From Lymantria dispar (Eukaryota > Arthropoda > Insecta > Lepidoptera > Erebidae), in the NCBI GenBank assembly GCA_032191425.1, contig CM063462.1:75186-139185 (forward strand): a stretch of DNA of 64,000 nt, given 5' to 3'. The notes beneath the pieces were generated by a model. It was given only the letters and a program-made list of their open reading frames with translations, was not told the origin of the DNA and did no database searches. A program made the translations under genes and the position numbers. Within the stretch, counting starts at the first letter, position 1; every line of letters begins with the position of its first letter. Of this stretch, positions 32,452 to 41,559 are shown in pieces.

Positions 32452-34314
32452 AGGAGACATTTCAATTTCCTCCTGAACCTGACGGCTTAAAGTCGTTGTG
32501 GTGGTCTGAGGTCCTTGGACCACCTTGCCTTTCGAGGAGGGAGGTTTACACAACCTCCCTCCCATAATGTGCGATGATGCTCGACCGGCGTCAGCACAGA
32601 CTGCACAGCGGTACTCCGCCATGCACGAGGCCGCCTTGTGCCCTTCAAAGCCACACCGGTAACAAAGACTGGAGCGGTCGACTTCTGAGGTGCACAAAGA
32701 GGTTGTATGCCCCAACCCTAGGCACCTAAAACACCTAAGAGGTAGGTTTTCTAGCACCTGGACTCCGGCGGAGCTCCAACCGACTAAGAGCCTCCCCGCA
32801 TCCGCCAGAGTCTTCGCAGTGGCGACGGGGCACCTTACCTTGGCTACGCCCATGCCACGTGCCCCACGCTGGATCTCCCCAACCTGCACCTCCGTTGCAG
32901 CACATCCTCCTACGCGGACCACGGCCTGTTGGATCCTCTCTTGGGTGACAGAATCATCAAGACCGGTCACCCGAATGTCCGCCCGTTTAACCGGGCAGAC
33001 AACGTCCACCATTCCAGCGAGCGCTGTGCGAAGGCTAGTGGCTAGTTTATCGGCGGTCTCCCTAGTCTGGTCCTTAGGTAACTGGAGCACCCTTGCCCCA
33101 GTCACAGAGCGTCTGACCTTTAGACCCCCCTCAATTCCAAGCTCCTTAAGGTCCACCTCCTGTTCAGCACGGAGCATAGCATCGGCGTATGTTAGCCCCC
33201 TGCTTTCGGCCCCGGGCTGCAATTTCAAAATTACAGCCGAAGAGCGAGGAGCAGTCAACGCCGACTTTACTTTCCTCCGTGCCACTTCTGCTGCACTGGG
33301 AGCGACGGGGGGCACAGCCTTCGCTGGGGTGGTTGAAGAGAGTGCCGCAGAAGAGGTGGCCTTTTTCTTGCCCTTTTTAACAACAGTGACCCAACTCTCT
33401 ACAGGCGCGGATGGGGTCACTGGAACATCCTTGGACGTCGTTGTTACTGCAGCAGGTGTCGTTGCAGTCTTGGGTGCAGCAGGTACAGCAGTCATACCTC
33501 TCTTCTTATCCGCTGCCAAGGGTGGACGGACTCTCTGGGCGGGGAGGAGACGATCCTCAATCCCGTCAAATCGAGCCGCCATCATCTCACCGAAGGAATT
33601 TCGGAGAGAGGTCTCCATGTCCTCAAACATGTGCTTAAGCACATCCGCATCCGGTGTCGACCTTTGGGCCACCGCTTTAGGGGACTTAAATTCGTCAAAC
33701 TGTCTCCTATAAGATTTGAGTTCCATCTTGAGGGTCTCGTTTTCCTTACGGAGTTTAGCAATATCCCTCCTAAAGGACTCAAGACTGTCTTCTTCTACCG
33801 TTTTTAACAATACGTTAATGCATTTCATCAGGTTTTCCGTCCCTTGATTAAGTACTTTAATAGTAGTCCCCTTGAGATTTTTTGATTTTCGGATGCTTTG
33901 CTGAACCTCAGCAAGTACGCTCATACTGTATTTTTTAACTTCCTGGGTTGAACAGAGGTTCAGCGTCCCATCCGAAAATTCCATTACCTCCGAGCATGTA
34001 CTGTCATCTGAATCCCCATCCATGGCTCGTTGCTCCAACATATCATGTAGAGAACGAGCACATGCAAGTCCAGCAGAATGTCCTCTAACCGGTGTTTTGC
34101 CTCTGCGGGCCGCACTAACTTTGGCAGCAGAAGCTGCACTAGCCCCGGATACCTCCTTGCGGTACTGCTCTATGTCCCCAGCAGAACGCTTGAGACTGAC
34201 CGAACACGGTTTCGTGAACATTATAGGCGATGCAGGCGGGGGCATAACTGCCCCAGATGCCTCGCTTTCACTCCCACTCATTACTGTCGTTGTTGGGCCA
34301 CGCGTCTCCATCAT
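32449..34314 (-). CDS. E4 ORF1: SART Gag, 621 aa
   Basis: Gag-like RNA-binding protein. The first 130 residues are Ser/Ala-rich and probably disordered. A predicted coiled coil spans about 135-225 (KLRKENETLKMELKSY). The SWVTVVKKGKKK segment, basic and conserved in R1-clade Gags, sits near 315. A conserved core with TYADAMLRAEQEVD follows, then three zinc knuckles from C528 (CFRCLGLGHTTSLC), CYRCGFEGHKAASC and CAVC...HIMGGRLC. It overlaps ORF2 by one base via TAATG. In SART1 Gag is needed for telomere targeting of the RNP (family knowledge). Intact and the only complete SART Gag in the window. Confidence 0.92.
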   Translation of the reverse strand: MMETRGPTTTVMSGSESEASGAVMPPPASPIMFTKPCSVSLKRSAGDIEQYRKEVSGASAASAAKVSAARRGKTPVRGHSAGLACARSLHDMLEQRAMDGDSDDSTCSEVMEFSDGTLNLCSTQEVKKYSMSVLAEVQQSIRKSKNLKGTTIKVLNQGTENLMKCINVLLKTVEEDSLESFRRDIAKLRKENETLKMELKSYRRQFDEFKSPKAVAQRSTPDADVLKHMFEDMETSLRNSFGEMMAARFDGIEDRLLPAQRVRPPLAADKKRGMTAVPAAPKTATTPAAVTTTSKDVPVTPSAPVESWVTVVKKGKKKATSSAALSSTTPAKAVPPVAPSAAEVARRKVKSALTAPRSSAVILKLQPGAESRGLTYADAMLRAEQEVDLKELGIEGGLKVRRSVTGARVLQLPKDQTRETADKLATSLRTALAGMVDVVCPVKRADIRVTGLDDSVTQERIQQAVVRVGGCAATEVQVGEIQRGARGMGVAKVRCPVATAKTLADAGRLLVGWSSAGVQVLENLPLRCFRCLGLGHTTSLCTSEVDRSSLCYRCGFEGHKAASCMAEYRCAVCADAGRASSHIMGGRLCKPPSSKGKVVQGPQTTTTTLSRQVQEEIEMSP

Positions 34315-35130
34315 ATGGACTTTAGTGCTCTTATCTAACTTGACCTACCCTAACATAGCCTATCTAAACCTAACCTATCTAAACCTATCTTACTCTAATG
34401 TAGCCTAATCTATCCTAGCTTACCCTACCTTACACCTATCCTAACTTATTCTCACTTATCCTAAACAAACCTAACCTATTCCTAGCTTATCCTAGCCTAT
34501 CCTACCGTATTCTAACTGATCCTAACCTATTCCTATCCTATCCTAACTTGTCCTAAACAATCTTTACTTATCCTGGCCTATCCTAACTTATCCTAAAGTA
34601 ACTTAACCTAAATTAACCTAACTTAAACCCTAGGTACTAAAGTCCATAACCAACTTCCTTCTAACTCCTTCTCTTCCTTCTTTTTATCTTCTAGAGTCTC
34701 TGCTCCGTTAACGTATAAAAAATATAATTATCCTTACCACCTGGTTCTATGGTCACTGTCACTAAACACACAAATTCACAAAATTGAATGGTGTAGTCCG
34801 GACGACTTAATGTATAAAATCTGAACAAATTCTATACACATTCCCATCACTCTCAAAATTTGAATACTGCAGTCGGACGACGCGATGTAGGAGTACATAC
34901 AGTGAACTCTACTACACGTTACTGACGTCACGACGACACGGACAGAGCGCGCAAGTGCAGCTCTCAGCGCACGACGCGTCGTGGGAGCGCACACCGTGAT
35001 CACCACACTATACGCGGACGATGCGATGTACCAGTGTATACAGTGAACACTGACTCTACCGGCATGACGACAACACCACAACGCAGAGCGCGTAGGAGCA
35101 CGTCTTAACCGCACGACGTCTGGCTCACGA
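34315..35130 (-). other. E4 SART 5' UTR
   Basis: The ORF1-proximal part (about 34336-34640) is a degenerate telomere-like sequence. The distal part contains a two-copy imperfect direct repeat about 141 bp apart (34873-34970 and 35014-35117), sharing CGGACGA, GCGATGTA, ATACAGTGAAC and GCGCGTAG-like pieces. The 5' terminus abuts GGTTAG of the telomere, forming TTAGTCG, loosely initiator-like. Confidence 0.6.
34336..34640. repeat. Degenerate telomere-like repeat inside SART 5' UTR
   Basis: About 300 bp built from variants of CCTAACC and ATCCTA (plus strand), e.g. CCTAACCTATC, TATCCTAACTTATCC and CCTAGCTTATCC. It is much less regular than any telomeric spacer in the window, so it is either captured telomeric DNA that has decayed or an element-specific sequence. 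Confidence 0.7.
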
Positions 35131-35144
35131 CTAACCTAACCTAA

Positions 35145-35146
<2 letters not shown>
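35131..35146. repeat. Internal telomeric spacer 4 (16 bp)
   Basis: Only three CCTAA units separate the 5' end of E4 from the poly(A) of E5. Confidence 0.9.
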
Positions 35147-35191
<45 letters not shown>

Positions 35192-36048
35192 TTCACGCAG
35201 TGGCAAAATGCTATTTACGCACCGCCCCCCGCCAGTTACAGACAGGGGGTTGTGTGGGACTCGCCAGTCCTGCGACTGGAATACCCACTAAAATCCACTG
35301 CGGTGCCTCTTCCGCGCTTTTACGGGGTGCCGGAGAGATCGTCTTACGACATTCGATCCCCGACACCCCAACGCTTGGCTCTCTGGCCGCATCCAATAAC
35401 CCCTCAAGGTGGCGGGAGCAGATGCGCGTATAAGCGCCGTCTGCCCCCCAGCCGCCGCCGTCGGAGCGAGTTTGCGGGCGCTGCAGTCTCACGCTCCCGC
35501 TCCTTGGCCTCCTTCTGTGCAATGACCTCTTCGCAGAAGGAGGCCATCGACGTCCAACCCCTGTCGCTATCAAGCATCACCGAAACGATGCTCGACAGCG
35601 ACAGGTCGTCTCCAATTACCCCGGACAGGATGCGGCGCTCAGACCCCCAGGCGGGGCACTCCTCCAGGGTGTGACGCGCATCATCAACTAGCGCGCCACA
35701 CTCGTGGCACCCGGGAGTCTCCTCCTTCCCAATCCTGTGCAGGTACTTACCGAAGACACCGTGTCCGGTAAGCACCTGCGACATCCTAAACGTAACGTTG
35801 CCGTACCTCCTTGTCATCCAGCGGTGGAGAAGGGGAGCGACCGCCTGAACAGTCGCTCGACCAGCTACTCTGGGTACCTCCAGTTCCTCCCTCCACCGCC
35901 GGATGACGTTCCTTTGAGCCGCCTGCTTCGCCCTACGTAATTCCCTAGGGGAAATACTTGTGCCCCTTGCACGCGCCGCAGCGCAAACCCGGTAGACCTC
36001 CGCCTGTGCCCCAGCCTGGAGAGGCCAAGGCGGGTCGCCCGCCAACAG
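35147..36048 (-). mobile_element. E5: short 5'-truncated SART copy
   Basis: 44-nt poly(A) (35147-35190 as T) plus the last 858 bp of SART. It breaks off within ORF2 at 36048 (CCAACAG) straight into AACCTAACC. Nearly identical to E4 and E6, so young. Premature stop of target-primed reverse transcription explains it. Confidence 0.93.
35404..36048 (-). pseudogene. E5 ORF2 C-terminal fragment (SART)
   Basis: 214 codons in frame, corresponding to about residues 837-1050 of the E4 ORF2: end of the RT thumb region, TGHGVFGKYL and the CX2CX8HX4C zinc motif. Endonuclease and RT catalytic parts are missing and there is no start codon, so it cannot give a working enzyme. The reading frame itself is undamaged, consistent with recent insertion. 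Confidence 0.9.
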
Positions 36049-36102
36049 AACCTAACCTAACCTAACCTAACCTAACCTAACCTAACCTAACCTAACCTAA
36101 CC
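36049..36102. repeat. Internal telomeric repeat spacer 5 (54 bp)
   Basis: About eleven CCTAA units between E5 and E6. Confidence 0.95.
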
Positions 36103-36331
36103 TTTTTTTTTTTTTTTTGTTCACGCAGTGGCAAAATGCTATTTACGCACCGCCCCCCGCCAGTTACAGACAGGGGGTTGTGTGGGACTCGCCAGTCCTG
36201 CGACTGGAATACCCACTAAAATCCACTGCGGTGCCTCTTCCGCGCTTTTACGGGGTGCCGGAGAGATCGTCTTACGACATTCGATCCCCGACACCCCAAC
36301 GCTTGGCTCTCTGGCCGCATCCAATAACCCC

Positions 36332-39300
36332 TCAAGGTGGTGGGAGCAGATGCGCGTATAAGCGCCGTCTGCCCCCCAGCCGCCGCCGTCGGAGCGAGTT
36401 TGCGGGCGCTGCAGTCTCACGCTCCCGCTCCTTGGCCTCCTTCTGCGCAATGACCTCTTCGCAGAAGGAGGCCATCGACGTCCAACCCCTGTCGCTATCA
36501 AGCATCACCGAAACGATGCTCGACAGCGACAGGTCGTCTCCAATTACCCCGGACAGGATGCGGCGCTCAGACCCCCAGGCGGGGCACTCCTCCAGGGTGT
36601 GACGCGCATCATCAACTAGCGCGCCACACTCGTGGCACCCGGGAGTCTCCTCCTTCCCAATCCTGTGCAGGTACTTACCGAAGACACCGTGTCCGGTAAG
36701 TACCTGCGACATCCTAAACGTAACGTTGCCGTACCTCCTTGTCATCCAGCGGCGGAGAAGGGGAGCGACCGCCTGAACAGTCGCTCGACCAGCTACTCTG
36801 GGTACCTCCAGTTCCTCCCTCCACCGCCGGATGACGTTCCTTTGAGCCGCCTGCTTTGCCCTACGTAATTCCCTAGGGGAAATACTTGTGCCCCTTGCAC
36901 GCGCCGCAGCGCAAACCCGGTAGACCTCCGCCTGTGCCCCAGCCTGGAGAGGCCAAGGCGGGTCGCCCGCCAACAGTGTTGCCGCGGCCCATGACACAGT
37001 ACGGTAGCCCCTGATAGACCTCACCGCCATGACCCGCTGCGGCTTACGCAGCAAAGTCTTATTATGGGCGGTGAGGGACTCCGCCCAGATAGGGGCCCCA
37101 TACAGCGCCATAGACCGCAAAATTCCGGCATATAATCGTCGGCAGGACGACCCAGGACTTCCAGTATTCGGCAGAAGTCTACCCAGCGCCGCGGCGGCTT
37201 TGGTAAGCCTGGGCACAAGTTGGGCAAAATGCGGCCCAAAACTCCACCTGCTATCAAGGTGCAGACCCAGATATTTCATCTGGGCCCGCACCGGCACGAC
37301 AACGTTAGACACCCTGATCTGTGCTCCTCGGGGGACACCCTGACCCGGGCCATGAAACAGGAGGGCCTCTGTTTTGTCTAAAGAGACCCTCAGACCCAGG
37401 TCATTTATCCGGCCCACGACGAGCGCAACTCCAGCCCTCGCCAGCCGAGCGGCCTCCCCGAAGTCAGCCCCCCTCACAGTGACGAGGGTATCATCTGCAT
37501 AACAGATGACCCCCATCCCAGGAAGGAGCCGGCCTCGCAGAAGCCAGTCGAACCCGACGTTCCACAGGGTCGGACCGAGGACCGAGCCCTGCGGGACGCC
37601 GCATTCCACCCGGCGGCGATGTAAGCGCCCGTCGTCCCCCTCCCAGAGCACGTGCCTTTCCTCAAGGTACGCTTCCAACAGCCTCCGGAGGTATGGGGGC
37701 ACTCCATGGAACCGGAGCGCCTCCCTTAATGTCTCATGCGGGAGGCTGTTGAAAGCGTTTTTGATGTCAAGCGAGACTGCCAGCATCACGTCCCTATTGG
37801 CCACCGCTTCGGTGGCCTGAATTTTCAGGGCGGCCAGTGCATCAATAGTTGACCGGCCGCGCCTGAATCCGTACTGATTTGCTGACAGCCCCGGCCCGAC
37901 ATCCTCGAGGTGCTGAACGAGGCGGTCCGCGACGACCTTCTCAAACAATTTGGCCGCCTCGTCCAGCAGCACCAGGGGTCTATATGCAGAGGGAGAGTCC
38001 AAAGGACGACCCTCCTTCCGCAAAAGGCACAACCTGCCCTCTTTCCAAATCGACGGGAACTGCCCAGACCTCAGACATTCGTCGAGCAGTTCCCGTAGCA
38101 TGTTCCCACAGACAGCCGCAGCGATGCCGTACACGAGGCCCGGGACTCCGTCCGGGCCGGGCGCTTTCTTCTTTCCGCGAAGACGGAAGAGGGCTGCATC
38201 CAATTCTCGGTCAGCGATGGGCGGAATGGGAACTTCCGCCTCTATCGCTGACGGAGGAGCCATCCTTGGGGGAGCATGCCCCGCTGAGTTCGGAAAAAGC
38301 TCCCCCAACAGTCCCGATAAGAGATCAGCATCCAGGGTTTCGATGATGGGGGCGCCGCAGGCTCGGAGCTTGTTCCGTGCCCGTTGATAGGGGCGCCCCC
38401 ACGGATCTCTATCGAGGACCGCAAGCAGCTCCTCCCGCGCCCTCTCCTTCGCCCGGCTGATGGCCAGCTGCAGGGTTTTCTTTCTTCTTTGGTACTCCAT
38501 ACGCAGCTGGCCCTCAAGGACTTCATCCCGGACCGTCCTCTGGCGGCAGCGAATGTACGCCCGCCGCGACCGGTTGGAGGCCACCCGAAGACCGGCAATC
38601 TCAGGTGACCACCAGTATACCTGTCGTCGCGGAGGCCGCCGCCGCGCCCTTGGCATCGCCGCATCGCAGACCGTCTGCAGGCAACTTCTAAAATGGCCCG
38701 CGAGCTCATTCACCCCCGTGACTCGCTGTCCCGCTGAGCCCCAACGCTGGACTATTGCGGACTCCCGGACCATGTCTAGGTCAATTTGCCCGATGGCCCA
38801 TTTCGGGAGTCCACCCCTTACTCTGCGCCGGGGCTGCAGTGGACCCGGAGGGGCAGAGACCTCAAACCGTATGTAGCGGTGGTCTGATAGAGTCTCCACC
38901 CCTTCCACCACTCTCCAACCTCTCACCATGCTAGCGACACTGGGGCTGGCAAACGAAAGGTCCACCACAGACCCACCCCAGTCCCGCACGCACGTGAGTA
39001 CCCTCCCCGTATTGAGGAGGGACAAGTCAGAAAGAATGGTCCACTGTTCTACGGCCCTTCCTCTGGGATCCGTGGCAGGGTTTCCCCACGCCTGAGACTT
39101 TGCGTTGAAATCGCCGAGGACCACTACTTTCCTCGGCGACTGTCGCCGAACCGCAGCGCCGACAGAGTCCAAGAAGATCTCAAACTCCGCCAGCGCGCGG
39201 TTGGGAGAGAAATAGACCCCTACAACTGCAAAGTCTCTCCATCCCGCCACGGCATACCCATTACCCCTCTCGAGTACGGAAAGGGGGGGGCCGATATCTA

Positions 39301-39484
39301 CTCTGACGAGGACAGCGACGTCACCATTAATGTCTCCCACCCAGTTGGGTGAGGAAGGGACGAAATATGGCTCGCAGGCCACCGCCAGGTCCACACCCCA
39401 CTCCGCCATAGATTGCAAGAGCAGATCTTGGGCAGCGGCAGTGTGGTTGATGTTCGCCTGGAGGAAATCTACTTTGTCTCCCAT
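36332..39484 (-). CDS. E6 ORF2: SART endonuclease - reverse transcriptase, 1050 aa
   Basis: Full-length and nearly identical to the E4 ORF2; the visible protein change is Arg for His in the LLHRWMTRR segment. All endonuclease residues (N11, E38, D125, N127, D201, H202), YADD 662-665 and the C-terminal zinc motif are kept. The ATG is again part of TAATG (39482-39486). Because the element is 5'-truncated, expression would depend on outside transcription and on reinitiation after the truncated ORF1. Confidence 0.92.
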   Translation of the reverse strand: MGDKVDFLQANINHTAAAQDLLLQSMAEWGVDLAVACEPYFVPSSPNWVGDINGDVAVLVRVDIGPPLSVLERGNGYAVAGWRDFAVVGVYFSPNRALAEFEIFLDSVGAAVRRQSPRKVVVLGDFNAKSQAWGNPATDPRGRAVEQWTILSDLSLLNTGRVLTCVRDWGGSVVDLSFASPSVASMVRGWRVVEGVETLSDHRYIRFEVSAPPGPLQPRRRVRGGLPKWAIGQIDLDMVRESAIVQRWGSAGQRVTGVNELAGHFRSCLQTVCDAAMPRARRRPPRRQVYWWSPEIAGLRVASNRSRRAYIRCRQRTVRDEVLEGQLRMEYQRRKKTLQLAISRAKERAREELLAVLDRDPWGRPYQRARNKLRACGAPIIETLDADLLSGLLGELFPNSAGHAPPRMAPPSAIEAEVPIPPIADRELDAALFRLRGKKKAPGPDGVPGLVYGIAAAVCGNMLRELLDECLRSGQFPSIWKEGRLCLLRKEGRPLDSPSAYRPLVLLDEAAKLFEKVVADRLVQHLEDVGPGLSANQYGFRRGRSTIDALAALKIQATEAVANRDVMLAVSLDIKNAFNSLPHETLREALRFHGVPPYLRRLLEAYLEERHVLWEGDDGRLHRRRVECGVPQGSVLGPTLWNVGFDWLLRGRLLPGMGVICYADDTLVTVRGADFGEAARLARAGVALVVGRINDLGLRVSLDKTEALLFHGPGQGVPRGAQIRVSNVVVPVRAQMKYLGLHLDSRWSFGPHFAQLVPRLTKAAAALGRLLPNTGSPGSSCRRLYAGILRSMALYGAPIWAESLTAHNKTLLRKPQRVMAVRSIRGYRTVSWAAATLLAGDPPWPLQAGAQAEVYRVCAAARARGTSISPRELRRAKQAAQRNVIRRWREELEVPRVAGRATVQAVAPLLRRWMTRRYGNVTFRMSQVLTGHGVFGKYLHRIGKEETPGCHECGALVDDARHTLEECPAWGSERRILSGVIGDDLSLSSIVSVMLDSDRGWTSMASFCEEVIAQKEAKERERETAAPANSLRRRRLGGRRRLYAHLLPPP

Positions 39485-40470
39485 TAAGGAGACATTTCAA
39501 TTTCCTCCTGAACCTGACGGCTTAAAGTCGTTGTGGTGGTCTGAGGTCCTTGGACCACCTTGCCTTTCGAGGAGGGAGGTTTACACAACCTCCCTCCCAT
39601 AATATGCGATGATGCTCGACCGGCGTCAGCACAGACTGCACAGCGGTACTCCGCCATGCACGAGGCTGCCTTGTGCCCTTCAAGGCCACACCGGTAACAA
39701 AGACTGGAGCGGTCGACTTCTGAGGTGCACAAAGAGGTTGTATGCCCCAACCCTAGGCACCTAAAACACCTAAGAGGTAGGTTTTCTAGCACCTGGACTC
39801 CGGCGGAGCTCCAACCGACTAAGAGCCTCCCCGCATCCGCCAGAGTCTTCGCAGTGGCGACGGGGCACCTTACCTTGGCTACGCCCATGCCACGTGCCCC
39901 ACGCTGGATCTCCCCAACCTGCACCTCCGTTGCAGCACATCCTCCTACGCGGACCACGGCCTGTTGGATCCTCTCTTGGGTGACAGAATCATCAAGACCG
40001 GTCACCCGAATGTCCGCCCGTTTAACCGGGCAGACAACGTCCGCCATTCCAGCGAGCGCTGTGCGAAGGCTAGTGGCTAGTTTATCGGCGGTCTCCCTAG
40101 TCTGGTCCTTAGGTAACTGGAGCACCCTTGCCCCAGTCACAGAGCGTCTGACCTTTAGACCCCCCTCAATTCCAAGCTCCTTAAGGTCCACCTCCTGTTC
40201 AGCACGGAGCATAGCATCGGCGTATGTTAGCCCCCTGCTTTCGGCCCCGGGCTGCAATTTCAAAATTACAGCCGAAGAGCGAGGAGCAGTCAACGCCGAC
40301 TTTACTTTCCTCCGTGCCACTTCTGCTGCACTGGGAGCGACGGGGGGCACAGCCTTCGCTGGGGTGGTTGAAGAGAGTGCCGCAGAAGAGGTGGCCTTTT
40401 TCTTGCCCTTTTTAACAACAGTGACCCAACTCTCTACAGGCGCGGATGGGGTCACTGGAACATCCTTGGA
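39484..40470 (-). pseudogene. E6 ORF1 C-terminal part (SART Gag, 5'-truncated)
   Basis: About 328 in-frame codons matching the second half of the E4 Gag: the VESWVTVVKKGKKK segment, TYADAML core and all three zinc knuckles. The N-terminal disordered part and coiled coil are lost with the element's 5' end and no native start codon remains. Differences from E4 include V to A in GMVDVV and F to L in RCGFEGH. Confidence 0.9.
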
Positions 40471-40629
40471 AACCTAACCTAACCTAACCTAACCTAACCT
40501 AACCTAACCTAACCTAACCTAACCTAACCTAACCTAACCTAACCTAACCTAACCTAACCTAACCTAACCTAACCTAACCTAACCTAACCTAACCTAACCT
40601 AACCTAACCTAACCTAACCTAACCTAACC
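40471..40629. repeat. Internal telomeric repeat spacer 6
   Basis: 159 bp of perfect AACCT repeats between the truncated 5' end of SART E6 and the 5' end of E7. Two elements in opposite orientation stand head to head here. Confidence 0.97.
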
Positions 40630-40700
40630 TCAGTCTGCCGTGGCACGCCCCGCCGCACGCGCACGCGCAAAGTCGATATAGAACGCTCCGTAGCAAAAAT
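40630..40700 (+). promoter_or_regulatory. 5' terminus of E7 with initiator TCAGT
   Basis: TCAGTC is the very first sequence of the element, matching the arthropod Inr; GCTCCGTAG lies 55 nt downstream (40685-40693), the same offset as in E3 after allowing for its 12 missing bases. Promoter role inferred. Confidence 0.55.
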
Positions 40701-41508
40701 TCGCAGTGAAAAGTTTGAAAAAATCAGAAAAGTGGTTCAAACAGTGAAATAATATAAGTGTTATATATCGTTAGATGCGCTATTAAACCAGCCATCGAAT
40801 GGTGAAACAATCAAGTGCATGTGATAAAACCACGAATTTTGGTAACAACATTTGTGCGACAAAAAATTGTGCTGAAATATAAAATCGCAAACGCTGCTGC
40901 AAAACGATCTTTGAGCCCCATATCCTGAACTGCTGTTCGAAGCGCCCTCAAAAGACGCTTCTTTGGACACCTTTGCCAGATTTTTATGGTAAATAACAAC
41001 GAAGTTATTGACGAAAATATCCAAAAATTCCTGACTAAGAAGACCCTTGTCGACCAAATCGAGGCAGTTGGAAGGACACCATATAGATAAGTTGGTGCCG
41101 GGAGCCTGGAGGATCACGGAGGCGTTTCCCCTATAAAGCTAAGACTTATAGTTAATTAGTTATTTAATTTTAAAGTTCACAAAATTTTTATCAAAACTTC
41201 AAAAAATCATATCTCAGTAAATACATCATAAATATATAAATATTAAAATATTAATAGATTTGTACTTATTTTATGCTCATCCTGTAAAAATTTCAGCCAA
41301 ATTGGCTTTATAACAACTGAGATATCCCTATTTACAAATTTTGTATAATTAAGTTTCCCGTAGTAAAATCGTAATTATAGCTTTTTAATTTAAATAGATA
41401 GAAACTCGTAGTAAACGGGAAAGGGGGGGAACTTGGGCCACAATTCATATCACCGTTTAAATTTTTGCAAAATAATTAATAGTATAGGAGATATAAGCAC
41501 TTAAAATT

Positions 41509-41512
<4 letters not shown>

Positions 41513-41557
<45 letters not shown>
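41513..41557 (+). repeat. Poly(A) run within the E7 5' UTR
   Basis: 45 consecutive A inside repeat unit 1; the matching place in unit 2 (about 42210) has none. Probably replication slippage or a small tailed insertion. Confidence 0.9.

Positions 41558-41559
<2 letters not shown>

Larger units (their letters stand above)
29062..35130 (-). mobile_element. E4: SART-type telomere-specific LINE, apparently full-length
   Basis: A 6 kb element on the minus strand, i.e. sense along TTAGG, the orientation of SART and opposite to TRAS. On its own strand it has an 816-bp 5' UTR, ORF1 (621 aa), ORF2 (1050 aa) joined by a TAATG stop-start, a 213-bp 3' UTR and a 22-nt poly(A) (29062-29083) running into GGTTAGG. 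All ORFs are open. Gene order, lengths, the TAATG coupling and the junction phase match SART. GC content is clearly higher than in the Gag-only elements. Confidence 0.93.
36103..40470 (-). mobile_element. E6: 5'-truncated SART copy with complete ORF2
   Basis: 16-nt poly(A) (36103-36118), 3' UTR, full ORF2, and the C-terminal half of ORF1, breaking off at 40470 into AACCTAACC. It lacks the promoter-bearing 5' UTR and the Gag N-terminus, so although ORF2 is intact it is unlikely to be expressed on its own. Differs from E4 at a few scattered bases. Confidence 0.93.

Noticed and set aside
32690..33712. 340-codon plus-strand ORF across SART ORF1, and repeated 161-codon ORFs over the SART 3' end (29082, 35189, 36117)
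   Set aside because: Antisense shadows of the SART Gag and ORF2 in GC-rich DNA. They recur only because the element recurs.
34336..34640. Degenerate CCTAACC-like stretch as a separate telomeric spacer between two elements
   Set aside because: It lies between ORF1 and a further 490 bp of GC-rich 5' sequence that itself ends at clean telomeric repeats, so it is more likely inside E4. Not fully excluded.
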